Shown here one piece after another: positions 22,703-33,732 of a stretch of 64,000 nt of DNA (positions are counted from its first letter, which is position 1; each line of letters starts with the position of its first letter). Source of the stretch: Bactericera cockerelli (Eukaryota; Arthropoda; Insecta; Hemiptera; Triozidae); the NCBI GenBank assembly GCA_024516035.1, contig CM044956.1, forward strand, positions 11,111,801-11,175,800. Reading direction: 5' to 3'. The notes under the pieces are model-generated. The model ran no database searches and had not been told where the DNA came from. It saw only the letters and a program-made list of their open reading frames with translations. The translations under genes and the position numbers were made by a program.

Positions 22703-25700
22703 ATGTCTAATAACGACTGTTATAAGGCAATATGGGAACACGTAAATCTAGCCTGTAGCCTAGAATATGCTTTAGAACTGTATGAAAAATGCCAAAATCG
22801 AAAGACAGACCAATGCACTTGCAATACAGAGCCCAAACCAAAAAATAGTGAAAATTACAGTGCTAAAACAAACTTAAGCATTGCTTACAATAAAAACATA
22901 TCAAAAAGTACGAAATCTAATTCATCAGAAAATAGTAAACCTCATCAAAATCAATCTCATATTCATATTAGTAAAACCCTTGAGACAGGGAAAAGTCATT
23001 CACATAATAGTAATACTATAACACTAGCTCATCAAAATATTCAATGCATTAAAAATAAGATACCTGAAATTTCATTATTCCTCTCATCCTATAAAGTTGA
23101 TGTTTTATGTTTAACTGAGCACTTTTTGAAGAATGATGAACATAAAAATTTAGCATTACCAGGATTTGAACTTGGCTCAATCTTCTGCAGAGAAAAATCA
23201 AAACATGGAGGCTCCTGTATATATTTACAAAAAAACATCAAATATGACCCTATCCCAGAAATTTCCAGTATGAGTAAGGAATGTGTCTTAGAATGTAGTG
23301 TACTTAAACTTATTGACCTACGAACAATAGTAATATGTATCTACCACCCACCCTCAAACAGTTCTATGCCAATTTCTCAGCATAATAATGAATTTATACT
23401 CTGTCTAAGAGAAATACTAGATTTCACACTGCGGAAATATGAAAAAAAATATAAAATTATCATTTGCGGAGATTTTAATTACAATCTTCTACTACATACA
23501 GATCAGAATACAAAAACATTCCTGGGAACTCTAGCTGAATATAATCTATATCCACAAATAAACACTCCCACACGCATTACTAACCACTCAGCAACTCTGA
23601 TTGACAATATCTTTGTAAATTTCAAGAATTCTACATCATCAGTAGTTGCGTCAGCTCTATCCGATCACACTGCCCAAATTTTAAAGTATGATGGAAATTA
23701 TACAAAACATGAATTTTATTATATACAAAAACGAAATTTGGGCCTTAAAGAACTAGATCAGCTGTATAATGAGTTTAGTAACCATAGTTGGGAAACGCAC
23801 TTGTCAGATGATCCTGAAGAAAGCCTTAACAACTTTACTGAACACTTTGTCAAAATAATGAACAACATTTGTCCCCTGAAAACCAAAAAAGTCAATGCTA
23901 AAAATAATAATGAATGGATAAATAATGACATTAAAACAAAATGTAAACAAAAAAGAAATTTATGGATTCAATACACAGAAGGCTTGGTTTCACACGCAGA
24001 TTTTAAACAGTTCAGTAAAGACCTAAAACTACAGATACAACTTGCAAAAAAAAATAAAAACTCTAATAAAATCGAATCATCAGACAATAAAGCTAAAGCT
24101 ACTTGGGAATTAGTATATGAAATTAAAGGCAACAAAAGAGCGAATAATAAAATATTCAAAGTCACTGATTTTAAAGAAACTTCTGAATCAGATATTAATA
24201 TTTTAAACCGAATTAATAAACAACTGTCTGAACTATGCAGTGACATATCAGAAGAAGTCACAACAAATCTCAATAAATTAAGACCTATTGCATCAACTCT
24301 GTCTCTGAAGCCCACTAATTTTTCTGAAGTTTATAAAACCATTAAAAAACTAAAAAATAGTAATTCTGTAGGATCTGATGAAATACCTACTCGTATTCTA
24401 AAACATTGTGCACAGTTATTAGCTCCTCATATAGCATATCTTATAAATCAATCTTTTGAGAAAAAAATCTTTCCAACTAAATTAAAGGAAGCTGAAATAA
24501 CGCTATTCCACAAAAAAGGTCCTAAAAATCAAATCACTAATTACAGACCAATTTCAATTCTATCTAATATAGCAAAAATATATGAAAAAATTTTGACCCA
24601 AAGATTATGGGATTTCATCCTTAAGAACAAAATTATTAGCTTTGACCAGAATGGTTTTGTAGGAGGCAGAAATACTGCGAGAGCGGTCTTTCAACTAGTT
24701 TCTGATATTGTTGAGGGCTTGAATAAAGATGAAGAAGTAGTCAGCCTCCAGATTGATCTGAGTAAAGCCTTTGACAGGGTAGATTATTCAATACTACTTA
24801 ACAAGTTAGAAATACTAGGCATAAGAGGTGATGCCCTCGAACTCCTTACCTCATATATCTCTGGCAGAAAACAAAGAGTAGTGTCACGTGATGACACAAC
24901 GGGTCGTCCAATAAAATCTGAGTGGACCTTTGTCAAAAGAGGAATACCACAAAGATCAACGGTTGGTCCTTTGCTGTTCCTATTATATATTAATGATGTA
25001 ACACACTTTGTACAACACACAACACCCTTATTTGCAGATGACACCAATATCGTCATAAGAAGTAACAAAATTGAAATTCAGGATGAAATTAAAAAAACAC
25101 TCTCAGAACTCACTGACTACTTTACCTCAAATAAGCTTATAGTAAATTCGGATAAAACCTGCATAATTAATTTTAACCCCACAAATAAAACCTCAAAACC
25201 TCATATAGTCCTAGAGGATGAAAATGCCACTATTACTGAAACAGAATCATCCCGTTTTCTAGGCATCACCATTGATCATAAATTGAATTTTAAACCTCAT
25301 ATTGAGCAACTGGTAAAAAGCATTAACTCTTTCAATTATGCCCTCAAACTCATTGCAAAACAAGTAAATTTAAGTGCAGCCTTTTCAGCGTATTATGGAT
25401 ATGTACATTCACGACTAAGCTATTGTGTAATGTTTTGGGGCGACTCTTGTGACTCAGAGAAGGTTTTTTCAGCCCAAAAATCAAGTCTCCGATCAATCTT
25501 TTCCATGTCTTATCGAGCTTCATGTAGAGAATTATTTACAAAATGGAATATTTTGACCTTACCCTGTATTTATATACATGAAAGTGTAAAATTTATTGAC
25601 CATCACTATGATGAATTTTTTAAACAATATGAGCCAACACAATATGAACATAATACTAGAGCATCCAATCATAAAGAGCTGAGAATAGACAAAACAAAAT

Positions 25701-25867
25701 ATACCTATATACAAAAACTATCTATAACTAAAATACGTGTTATTTACAATAAATACAATAAATTAAAAAGACAAGGAACACTGAAAAATATATCAGAACT
25801 AAAGGCATTCCTTAAAACAAAAGGATTTTACTCAGTAGATGAATTCCTGTTTTATGAGAATAACTAA
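22703..25867 (+). CDS. LINE ORF2: APE endonuclease and reverse transcriptase
   Basis: This is 1054 residues from the first ATG; the frame is open from 22370, so translation could begin upstream. The N-terminal region is Asn/Ser-rich with a Cys-containing segment. The endonuclease (about residues 105-325) shows AHQNIQC, CLTEHF, YHPP, ICGDFN and SDH, the expected catalytic signature. The reverse transcriptase (about 545-830) shows NYRPISIL, FDQNGFVGG, IDLSKAFDRVDY, IPQRSTVGPLLFLLYINDV and FADDT with both catalytic Asp. The usual PQGS motif reads PQRS, one base away from Gly, which may impair activity. A C-terminal extension of about 200 residues follows. The antisense frames are shadows. Confidence 0.93.
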   Translation: MSNNDCYKAIWEHVNLACSLEYALELYEKCQNRKTDQCTCNTEPKPKNSENYSAKTNLSIAYNKNISKSTKSNSSENSKPHQNQSHIHISKTLETGKSHSHNSNTITLAHQNIQCIKNKIPEISLFLSSYKVDVLCLTEHFLKNDEHKNLALPGFELGSIFCREKSKHGGSCIYLQKNIKYDPIPEISSMSKECVLECSVLKLIDLRTIVICIYHPPSNSSMPISQHNNEFILCLREILDFTLRKYEKKYKIIICGDFNYNLLLHTDQNTKTFLGTLAEYNLYPQINTPTRITNHSATLIDNIFVNFKNSTSSVVASALSDHTAQILKYDGNYTKHEFYYIQKRNLGLKELDQLYNEFSNHSWETHLSDDPEESLNNFTEHFVKIMNNICPLKTKKVNAKNNNEWINNDIKTKCKQKRNLWIQYTEGLVSHADFKQFSKDLKLQIQLAKKNKNSNKIESSDNKAKATWELVYEIKGNKRANNKIFKVTDFKETSESDINILNRINKQLSELCSDISEEVTTNLNKLRPIASTLSLKPTNFSEVYKTIKKLKNSNSVGSDEIPTRILKHCAQLLAPHIAYLINQSFEKKIFPTKLKEAEITLFHKKGPKNQITNYRPISILSNIAKIYEKILTQRLWDFILKNKIISFDQNGFVGGRNTARAVFQLVSDIVEGLNKDEEVVSLQIDLSKAFDRVDYSILLNKLEILGIRGDALELLTSYISGRKQRVVSRDDTTGRPIKSEWTFVKRGIPQRSTVGPLLFLLYINDVTHFVQHTTPLFADDTNIVIRSNKIEIQDEIKKTLSELTDYFTSNKLIVNSDKTCIINFNPTNKTSKPHIVLEDENATITETESSRFLGITIDHKLNFKPHIEQLVKSINSFNYALKLIAKQVNLSAAFSAYYGYVHSRLSYCVMFWGDSCDSEKVFSAQKSSLRSIFSMSYRASCRELFTKWNILTLPCIYIHESVKFIDHHYDEFFKQYEPTQYEHNTRASNHKELRIDKTKYTYIQKLSITKIRVIYNKYNKLKRQGTLKNISELKAFLKTKGFYSVDEFLFYENN

Positions 25868-26176
25868 ATGTAAATATGAGTTTAGAAATTCATCATTTAT
25901 TATCTTATTTATAATTATTATTATTATCTTCTTTTTCTTTTCTTCTAAACCATATGCAATCTTTCTCTCATAGAGTCTATCTTTCTATTCCATTTTATTT
26001 TCCTTTAAGTATTCTTAATATTGACCATTGTATCATGTACTTTATGTATTTATGTACAAATAAAACACATTACTATTACTATTAAAAAAAAATACAAAGC
26101 AATACCAGGTGTGAGAATTTTTTTCATCGCGCGTGTACAGACGTTCGGATTTTTAGCGCGTGTACTCACAGGTTAA

Positions 26177-26907
26177 TAGGTACATCCCTAATTTCCTCCA
26201 TTCTCATCTCTCCATGTTATTTTTCAACCTTGCGTAAAGAAAAAATAGAAATTTAATGCACAATCTAAATGCTTCAAAAATCACGACACGGAAGGATCTC
26301 AGGACATATTATCTTGAAATCCCGAGGGAAAAAACGTCCGTCACTCTTTCCACCACCAAAAAAAAAAAAAAAATCCAGATAAAAAGTGTATTAATATTTA
26401 AGTAATTTAAGTTTTTTGTGTACACATGTCATTCATTTGACTTTAATTAATTTATAAAAATTACCGAAAGTCATTTAATTAATTCGACCGTAATTGTTCA
26501 GTCACCCAAACTATTCTGTGTGAGTCACCCTTGACTGTCAGTTTCACACTAACGATTCTAAGCCACCCTTATCATTGGGAAAACAAAGGAAATACAGAGA
26601 ACAAAGGCGGGTGCAAGAAAAATTGCACCGAGTATTTCTTGCTTTGAAAGTGCCCCTTATCTGTGCTGACACACTTTTAGAGATGAACAGTATTAATTTT
26701 CCGAATTACATGTATATGGTTATAAGAAGTTATATAAACATATAATTTTCTTGTTTAATAATCATCTATTGCAGGTTGTATTCTTGGTCCATACCACTGA
26801 CATGTGGTAGAGTTCCAAGCATACAGGCTGCATTGCCGCGTTGAATTCCTATTGAAATTCTCTGGAACAAGAATTCTTTGGCGCTTCTGGTACCAGTGGT
26901 ACGCATC
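26177..26907. other. Unassigned AT-rich sequence
   Basis: No gene is recognised between the TTAA-flanked TIR end and the hAT MITE. An A-run lies at about 26359. Confidence 0.4.
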
Positions 26908-26915
26908 GTATAGAG

Positions 26916-27100
26916 CAGCAGTTCCCAACCGGTGGGCCGCGACCCACTTGTGGGCCGCGAGCAGCTCGCTACTGGGCCGCGGATGCTGGCCGAAACTCAA
27001 GAAATAATATTAAAATAGTGCAAAATAAAATTTGGGTGGTCCGCAAAATTGTTTTACAAATATTATTGGGCCCCCTAGCTAATAAGGTTGGGAATCGCTG
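26916..27100. mobile_element. hAT-type MITE with 8-bp target-site duplication
   Basis: The termini are CAGCAGTTCCCAACC and GGTTGGGAATCGCTG, with GTATAGAG repeated exactly on both sides (26908-26915, 27101-27108). The interior 'gggccgcgacccacttgtgg' is typical of hAT-derived MITEs with CAGYGGTTCCCAACC ends. It is non-autonomous at 185 bases. Confidence 0.95.
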
Positions 27101-27288
27101 GTATAGAGTATGTAACAGTGAACATTTGAACTGGAACAATGTATGACTGTGTGGTGTCTTGGGTGAACCACTCCTCTGGTTTATCAAGGTTAAGGTCGAA
27201 ATTTCTATGAAATCTATATAAGGTCGTCAAGCGACAAAGGTCAAACCGGGAAAAAATGGAACGGAATCCGGTATTGAACCTTTACGAT

Positions 27289-27420
27289 GACCGGACGGAA
27301 TCTGGTATTGAAATATTGACGGGACGGAATCCGGTATTGAAATATTGACGGGACGGTATCTGGTATTGAAATATTGACGGGACGGAATCCGGTATTGAAA
27401 TATTGACGGGATGGAATTGT
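27289..27420. repeat. 29-bp minisatellite, about 4.5 copies
   Basis: The unit begins GACGGGACGGAATCCGGTAT and ends 'tgaaatatt'. Single substitutions distinguish the copies. Confidence 0.9.
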
Positions 27421-29029
27421 CGACGGGAAGGAATACAGTGAAAAGAGGGTAAATGGAAGGGAAATCGGTGCCTCTCCTTCAAGTATGTTCATCGCGGCAG
27501 CCTTGGGGAGCATTATTTTATTCTTATTATTGAATATTAATAGAAATAAATATTGTTCAATATATTGCTTGATGAAAATAAACTGGTATAGGTAGTTCTG
27601 TAAACTTTAGACCTCGGATATAGTGGTGACTTTCCATGATGTGGGAGTACAGGCCATGTTCGGGTATTATGAACAGGCAAGTTTCTAATGGAAAAATTGC
27701 TATTAATACGAAGGCTTGGGTTCAACTAAGATAGTTAGAGTGCTTCTCCAAAGTTGTTTTTTATTCGTTCAGTAGGTACATTTGCTTTGACTGCAGGTTC
27801 TGAAAATTTACATTTGGTATGACATCAGTTTCAGGACAAATGTTCTGACATTTTCATAGTACTGTAATTTGATAACACCGTGTGAATTTAGCTGCTATAG
27901 CGAAAGTTTCTGAACAGCTTGTCGTATCAAATTTGCCTGGAAATAGATTTATGATATTCAATTTATTCTCATGAGCCTTGACTCTGACCTTTCGCTCTTG
28001 CTTCACAATATCCCATTACACTATCAATGTCAATGTTACCCTATCGATTTATTGTCCCTACCTCACACTGCCCTCATGCTATTTGAATAATAATAATAAA
28101 AATAAAAACTATGTAGATGGGTACATGGGTAGGTACCATTATAACTACATTTATCATTTGAAAAAAGATATCTGGTTCTCATTTTTTTGTACACAACGAT
28201 ACAAAATGATTTAGATTTTTTTTTTTGCTATAAATACATAGATTTTATCGTTGAGTGAATTCTTCAGATTCTCGGGAATTTTATTTTATAGGTGACTAAC
28301 ATTGTATTAGGTATAATAATTATATTTCTTTCTGTATGACTCTATGAGTCACAGGACCCAGAAGTCCCAGAACTTCAAGGCTATCCGCCCCCTAGACAAT
28401 GCGACTTAGCAAAACTAGAGAATTAGGGAAATTACTATTTTTTTTAAAAATACCTATTTGTAAAATTAAAATCTGATAGGAATGAAAGTGATCGAAGCGA
28501 AAATTAATCTCCACTACAAATATTTTTGGAATATACACCAATGCCCCCCTACAAAACACACCACACCAATTAATATCTAATAGGTATACAAAACACGTGT
28601 GTCAACTCTAAAAAGTTCATTAGCATGCTCTAATAAACATTTTAGTGCATTTTGAACAGTACCTAAAAAATAGGCTTTTGCGGGATTTTTATAAAAAAAT
28701 TAATCATACTTATTTTTCAATAGAAAATTGAAAAAACATAAAAGGTTCTTTCTTCTCCTATTATACTATAGCTAATATCCAAATCCTCAAAGGCCAAAAA
28801 TATCCATTAAACGAAATTACTTTTTACTCAAAAGTTTTTCATATTGATCAACCATACCTATTATTATCCTACCCGGGGATTGGGGGATAAAATTTATAAA
28901 ATCGACTTTCATCCATCGATGTATTCTGAGATTTTTTCTAAATTACTTATTCTTCCAAATATAATGTTCTCAACGTATTTCCTTCAACTTCTATCTTTTT
29001 ATATGTACCTACATATCTACTATTAACTG
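27421..29029. other. No gene seen; unassigned AT-rich DNA
   Basis: Short (TAA)n patches lie near 28085. No coding or RNA feature is supported. Confidence 0.4.
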
Positions 29030-29245
29030 GTGTGATACCACACGACTTTCCTTATCCCTAGAAAATAAATCAAATTCCGCCACTGGTGAATAAACGATAA
29101 CAGTTAACAAAGACAGCACCTCGAAATCATTGGATTTGATGTCACAACCCCTATTTAGTATTAATAGTAAAAATGTAGTCCAAGCGGGCCGGGTTTCAAA
29201 AGTTAAAGATATAAAAAAAAAATTGATATCTTCAACTGACAATTT
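29030..29245 (+). repeat. Dispersed repeat X, partial copy
   Basis: The segment 'ctggtgtgataccacacgac' plus 'tttccttatcc', then 'ccgccactggtga', 'aacagt' and 'aaatcattggattt', is shared in the same order with 46136-46300 and with the minus strand of 39410-40235. Confidence 0.65.
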
Positions 29246-29750
29246 ATTATGGACACAATACTTCCTTCCATACCGACATAACGATTTTAACTAACACAAA
29301 TTTGTAACTATTTTATTAATTAGTTAATTACCTACCTACTTCCGAGAAATTCCTTATATTAGAAATCGGAAGTATTGTGTTCTTCGTTCTTGTAAAAAAA
29401 ACTCTTTCCTCTTCTTCTTCTTAAATATCAATTTTTGTTTAATTTATTTTCTTCACTTTGTTTTCTTCTTTTTCAATAGAATTTTCTCTTTTCCTCAATT
29501 TCCTTCAGTTGGAACGGATTCACAATAGGATGCTCACATGTACAGCGCGAGTTAGGATAATGTAATGTACTCCTTCACTCTTGTGTTATTGTCTAGGTGG
29601 ATTAGGGAACACGGGAGCACTTTACTCTGCGGTATCAATTTCAGCTATGTTACGTCTCCTGTGGGTGCTCAGTGGTGTAGAATCACAGCGCTGAATGTAC
29701 CATGGGATTCTGCAGCAACATTGAAACATGCGGCCTAGGTACATTAAATA
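29246..29750. other. Unassigned sequence
   Basis: It contains an inverted relative of 'tgtccataattggcagtg' (near 29250) and a pyrimidine-rich patch (29395-29480). No gene is seen. Confidence 0.35.
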
Positions 29751-29751
29751 A

Positions 29752-30030
29752 TGCTTAATTAGCTAGGTGGTTAAGCACTCGCTTGCCATGCGGAAGGTCC
29801 CGGGTTCGATCCCCTGTGCTGACCGAAAATTTATATTCTTTATTTGGTTACAGTTATTTGTAAGGGATACCTTCCGGTACGCTCGTGTTGACCCAGCACC
29901 TAAATGTTAAGAAGTACTGTGTCACTTCTCGCCCATGAGAGGGGAGGTATAAAACGGGATGGGTAAGCTACAACTCACAGACCACAAGCGTCTACCTACA
30001 GTAGCTCCTGTTTCACGTCTACGAAATAAA
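29752..30030 (+). repeat. tRNA-derived SINE, family 1, near full length
   Basis: Head, B box GGTTCGATCCCC, the body landmarks ('gggataccttccggtacgct', 'gtgtcacttctcgcccatg') and the 'gaaataaaa' tail are all present. Confidence 0.88.
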
Positions 30031-30230
30031 AAAGGCCGTGAAAAACTCATTTTTAATATGAAAAAAGTCATACCTTGATTGTAGCGATTGATTTTTGAAA
30101 CACATTTGGCATCTGTTGCTTTTAGTTAAAATATTATGTAGTCTAGCTCTAAAAGAAATTGAGGCATAGATACTAAACTAAAGTATAGTTGTAGCATATC
30201 ACGGGTTGCTTCGGTGGAACCTCGTTTCAA

Positions 30231-30274
30231 ATCACTGAAGCAACGTCCAGCGAGGTTATTACATAGTGGGCGAC
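30231..30274 (+). repeat. 5S rRNA-like segment
   Basis: The sequence 'atcactgaag' ... 'caacgtccagcgaggttatt' ... 'gtgggcgac' follows the central internal-promoter part of animal 5S rRNA (ATCACCGAAG...GCAACGTC...GGTTAGTAC...GGGTGACC). The rest of the gene is missing, so this is a pseudogene or the head of a 5S-derived SINE. A minus-strand relative is at 33859-33909. Confidence 0.6.
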
Positions 30275-30770
30275 GAGTTGACCCCTCTAATTGGAATTAT
30301 CGTAATGCTGTCTATTCGTAGTCCGAACGAAACTAGGTGAGGTAGCGGTTTAGTGAGTTTCCAGACAGTGGTAGTTAAAATTTATCGGCGAAAAAATAAC
30401 AAACACAGCTGAAGAGCATTTCTTCTTTTTACAATATTTATAGATTATTTTACAGCAAGGTTTAGAACAAGAAGAGCATTTCAATTACACTGTTTACGAC
30501 GCCTATTTCAGAATAGAAATATTCCTCGATACCGCAATGTTTTGGCTTTAAATCCTCACAAATGTATAGTGTATAGTCCTTCTCGTACAATTGTCAATTG
30601 GAGCATTGCATTTGACTTCAGTTGTTTCATTTTCCTGACAAGATTATTTTCCTGTAAAAACGTCATCAGCCTAAAATAGAACCTTCCGTCGTCGCCACCG
30701 CTCAGAGCATTGAGAAGCAATATTCTTTGTTTATAAGTTTATTATTCTGAGCTTTCTATTTCTATCTCTA

Positions 30771-31190
30771 TTTATTGTAATGCCTCTGTTTATTTACTCT
30801 TATTGAAAATAGATTGCAAGGTAATAACTAGTGGCGGGGGTTGAGAATAGTTGAGAGAAAGAGAATAGTATCTTTATTTATTGTAATGCCTCTGTTTATT
30901 TACTCTTATTGAAAATAGATTGCAAGGTAATAACTAGTGGCGGGGTTGAGAATAGTTGAGAGAAGGAGAATAGTATTTCTATTTATTGTAATGCCTCTGT
31001 TTATTTACTCTTATTGAAAATATAGATTGCAAGGTAATAACTAGTGGCGGAGTTGAGAATAGTTGAGAGAAAGAGAATAGTACCTATCTCTATTTATTGT
31101 AATGCCTCTGTTTATTTATTCTTATTGAAAATAGATTGCAAGTGCAAGGTAATAACTAGTGGCGGGGTTGAGAATAGTTGAAATAAAATG
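30771..31190. repeat. Tandem repeat, unit about 105-111 bp, four copies
   Basis: Units begin 'tttattgtaatgcctctgtt' at 30771, 30877, 30982 and 31093 and end 'gttgagagaaagagaatagt'. Confidence 0.92.
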
Positions 31191-31377
31191 AGATGAGAAA
31201 AGATATTCTTGAATCTTAGGGACAAGTTATAAATTTGGGTTACAACGAATATAAGGGCAAATTATCCTTCAAGTTGACTGACTTGAAGGACTTGCCATTA
31301 ATCACAGCGTACCCTAGTCCAACTTGAGGAACTTTCTGATATTTGTTGTCAGCCTATTTTATAATCTAGAGATACCC

Positions 31378-31590
31378 AATAATAATAATACTCTTTAGTG
31401 GAAGGTAACCACTAGGCGAGGTTAATGCTCAAAGCATTTTCTACCACCTAACCCTCAGAGTCTTATTATTATGTCTTACACACTCAAATTAATGAGGAAA
31501 ATTCATGCACTGGGTAGGGTTCGAACCAACGGATCCCTACGCTACCTGGATTACCAGACTAGCGCGTTAACTACTTGGCTACCAGTGCAC
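31378..31590 (-). repeat. tRNA-derived SINE, family 3
   Basis: Read on the minus strand, the head is 'gtgcactggtagccaagtag' with a B box GGTTCGAACCC. The body includes 'gaccctgagggttaggtgg'-like sequence and ends 'ccactaaagagtattattat'. Other copies lie at 51866, 53368, 54498 and 55258. Confidence 0.8.
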
Positions 31591-32332
31591 AACATAAATA
31601 AATTACTAAGAGCTGCTTTGTTATACTGTTGACGTAGTGAGAAACTTCTTGTCTTACAGAGACCGTCTGAAATACACTCTAAATAAAGCACTGCTGATTC
31701 CCCAAGCATACATTGGAATTTGAAATCTGCAGTGTGTTTCTGATAAGAGAAAAACTGCATCTCCTTATCTCCCCCTAAATGACATGCCGTCTTGGTGTCT
31801 GGCTTTTCCACATGGATCTCATTATTACGTTTGAAAAGAAAAAGATAGAGAAGAAGAATAATCAAAAACAAGAGAGACATTTTTATCTCTGCATCCTTGG
31901 AGACAATGGGGCGCGATTCAATTCAGTGCTTGCGACGGCAAACAAAGAAATGGCTTTCCAGGCAAATATGCCTGACAGTTTACAACCCTTACTATGTAGG
32001 TACATTGTACATACATGATATTATGAAGGAAAGTATGTTGGCGTGCATCGCTATATGCATCGAAATCGGTGCATCGCTAGGTCGTATTATTAGGTAGGAC
32101 CGTTCATTACTTTGTTTTGTCCGCGCAAGCTGACTGCTTCAGACCGCTATTTCATTTTAGAACCCATTGAGCAACATTATAGTCCCTGAAGTAAATTTAT
32201 AAGTTTTACCACTGATAAAAAGCTTTATTGTTTACAGTTATATTATACATAAGTCGAAAGGGCGTCAACGATTGAAAATGCAAACGAATAAAAAAACGAA
32301 CATCTCCTTCTAAACCCATCAACAATTTGTTT
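31591..32332. other. No gene seen
   Basis: Several short frames overlap here on both strands; none has domain-like features. No repeat family was recognised. Confidence 0.35.
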
Positions 32333-32488
32333 CCGGGGTTAAGTGGCAGAGAATGCCTAATTGCCTAAGGCATTAACTTCGCCCCGGATTACAAAACTAA
32401 AGTTATTTTTAATTGATTGTTATTTTTTGTTTGTTGTTGATGATTGTTTTGTAAAAAAATAAAGTGTAAATAAATAAATAAAATAAAT
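32333..32488 (+). repeat. LINE 3' end with hairpin and (AAAT)n tail
   Basis: The hairpin starts 'ccggggttaagtggcagaga' and ends 'aacttcgccccgg', with a small internal duplication of 'taattgcc' in the loop. It is followed by AATAAAGTG and AAAT repeats. It is a relative of 17413-17600. Confidence 0.7.
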
Positions 32489-33067
32489 CTCCTCCTATTA
32501 TTTCTTTTTCTTTTATTTTCTCTTCATCTTCTTCTAAGACCAACACTTTGTCTCCTCCTATTATTTTTTTTTCTTTTAAATTTTCTCTTCATTTTCTTCT
32601 ATGCCCAACACTTTGTCTCCTCCTATTATTTCTTTTATTTTCTCTTCATCTTCTATTCCTCGCTTTTCTGTATTTCTCCCCCTCTACTTTGTCTAGTCCT
32701 TCGCCCAGAGTGCCTTGGGGACATGTTCCTCGCGTTCCACAGTGTGTTTATTCTCCTCCAGGTTGTGTCTGAGACACAAGTCAGAGTCGTAACGAGGTTT
32801 AGCTCATGCAGGGAGATTCAGATGCTGCAGGATGAAGGAGCACTGTCGTGTTTTCTAGATATTTTCACATTCCACCTTTTCTATTGGTTGGAATTTTGAT
32901 TGTATTATAGGTCCCTACTTGAAATCGGCAAATATTCTTTAATGTACTCTTTTTTTTTTACAATGAGGCAGCTTTCGACTACTCGCTGTCGAAAATGTAT
33001 ACGTAGTATAAGTATCTACATACAATGTATACAATGGTTCGTTGGAGATCGAGTGAAGGTTTATTAA
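32489..33067. repeat. Imperfect tandem 'ctcctcctattattt' block and unassigned DNA
   Basis: Three imperfect copies of a pyrimidine-rich segment containing 'tctcctcctattatttcttt' lie at 32489-32660. The rest is unassigned. Confidence 0.5.
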
Positions 33068-33244
33068 ACTCTTTTATTAGAAGAACATAATTATATAAAA
33101 ACAAATAATGGTAAAAATTAAAATACAAAATTGACAGTATAAATATAAACAGGAAAAAAATAAACAAAATATATACATATGTCCTAATCTCCTAACTAAA
33201 GGGTGGGGTTATTGCCTATGGCAATCTCTTCCACCCAACCCTTA
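33068..33244 (-). repeat. LINE 3' end, uninterrupted copy
   Basis: On the minus strand, 'gggttgggtggaagagattg' begins a hairpin with 'ggcaataaccccaccc'. It continues to 'tattttgtttat' and an 'aataaaag' end. It matches the split copy at 5508-6728. Confidence 0.7.
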
Positions 33245-33720
33245 AAATTTAAAATTTCGTATATAAAAAAAATTCATAACATTAAAAATATACTTGTATA
33301 TTAGTACCTAATTAGTCTCTACGTTAGTTGGTTGCGAAACCGTATCTGATGGAAATCTTTGCAACATTTCTAGCCAGATTCATCCCAAAGGAGCCTTAAG
33401 ACAATCAAATTGTGTTTTTTGTATAACACATGAATAAATAATAATTTTATTTGACTTCTTGAATCATCAACCGAGCTCAGATTTCAAACTGCATGGAGTT
33501 GAGAGTGAAGACTGGAAGACCTCAGGAGGAGTAGGAGATACTGAAGACTCCGGCAAGTTTCAGCTTTCTGCCTGGGCGCTGTTTCTCATTGATTAATTAT
33601 CTTTCTTCAGATTAAGTTCAGCCTCTTCTATGACACAGGGTAAAGTTCTTGACCTGACCAAGCAATGTGAGGGCCACGTTTCCTTGCTTTTTTTGTGGTT
33701 TAACTTCGCTTTCACTTATT
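33245..33720. other. Unassigned sequence
   Basis: No gene, RNA or repeat is recognised. Confidence 0.35.
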
Positions 33721-33732
33721 GTATTGTCATAT

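Larger units (their letters stand above)
19800..26088 (+). mobile_element. APE-type non-LTR retrotransposon (LINE), near full length
   Basis: The element has two long ORFs followed by a roughly 220-base 3' UTR that ends AATAAAACACATTACTATTA with short ACT/ATT repeats and an A-run. ORF1 has a coiled coil plus SGNH-like domain and ORF2 has APE endonuclease plus reverse transcriptase, as in the CR1/Jockey group; the exact clade is not resolved. The 5' boundary is uncertain (somewhere after the SINE at 19682). No target-site duplication was identified. Confidence 0.85.
17918..26172. mobile_element. TTAA-flanked TIR pair enclosing the LINE
   Basis: CCCGTGAGTACACGC at the left and GCGTGTACTCACAGG at the right are inverted, each flanked by TTAA (17914-17917, 26173-26176). 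Both ends also carry a subterminal 'ttctcacac' motif. TTAA duplication with ends starting CC is characteristic of piggyBac-like elements. No transposase frame lies inside. A further copy of the inner motif (catcgcgcgtgcacagacg, about 18131) lies near the left end. The original element may be a short MITE split by the LINE, or these may be ends of two elements. Confidence 0.55.

Noticed and set aside
20371..25068. Antisense frames inside the LINE
   Set aside because: They are shadows of ORF1 and ORF2.
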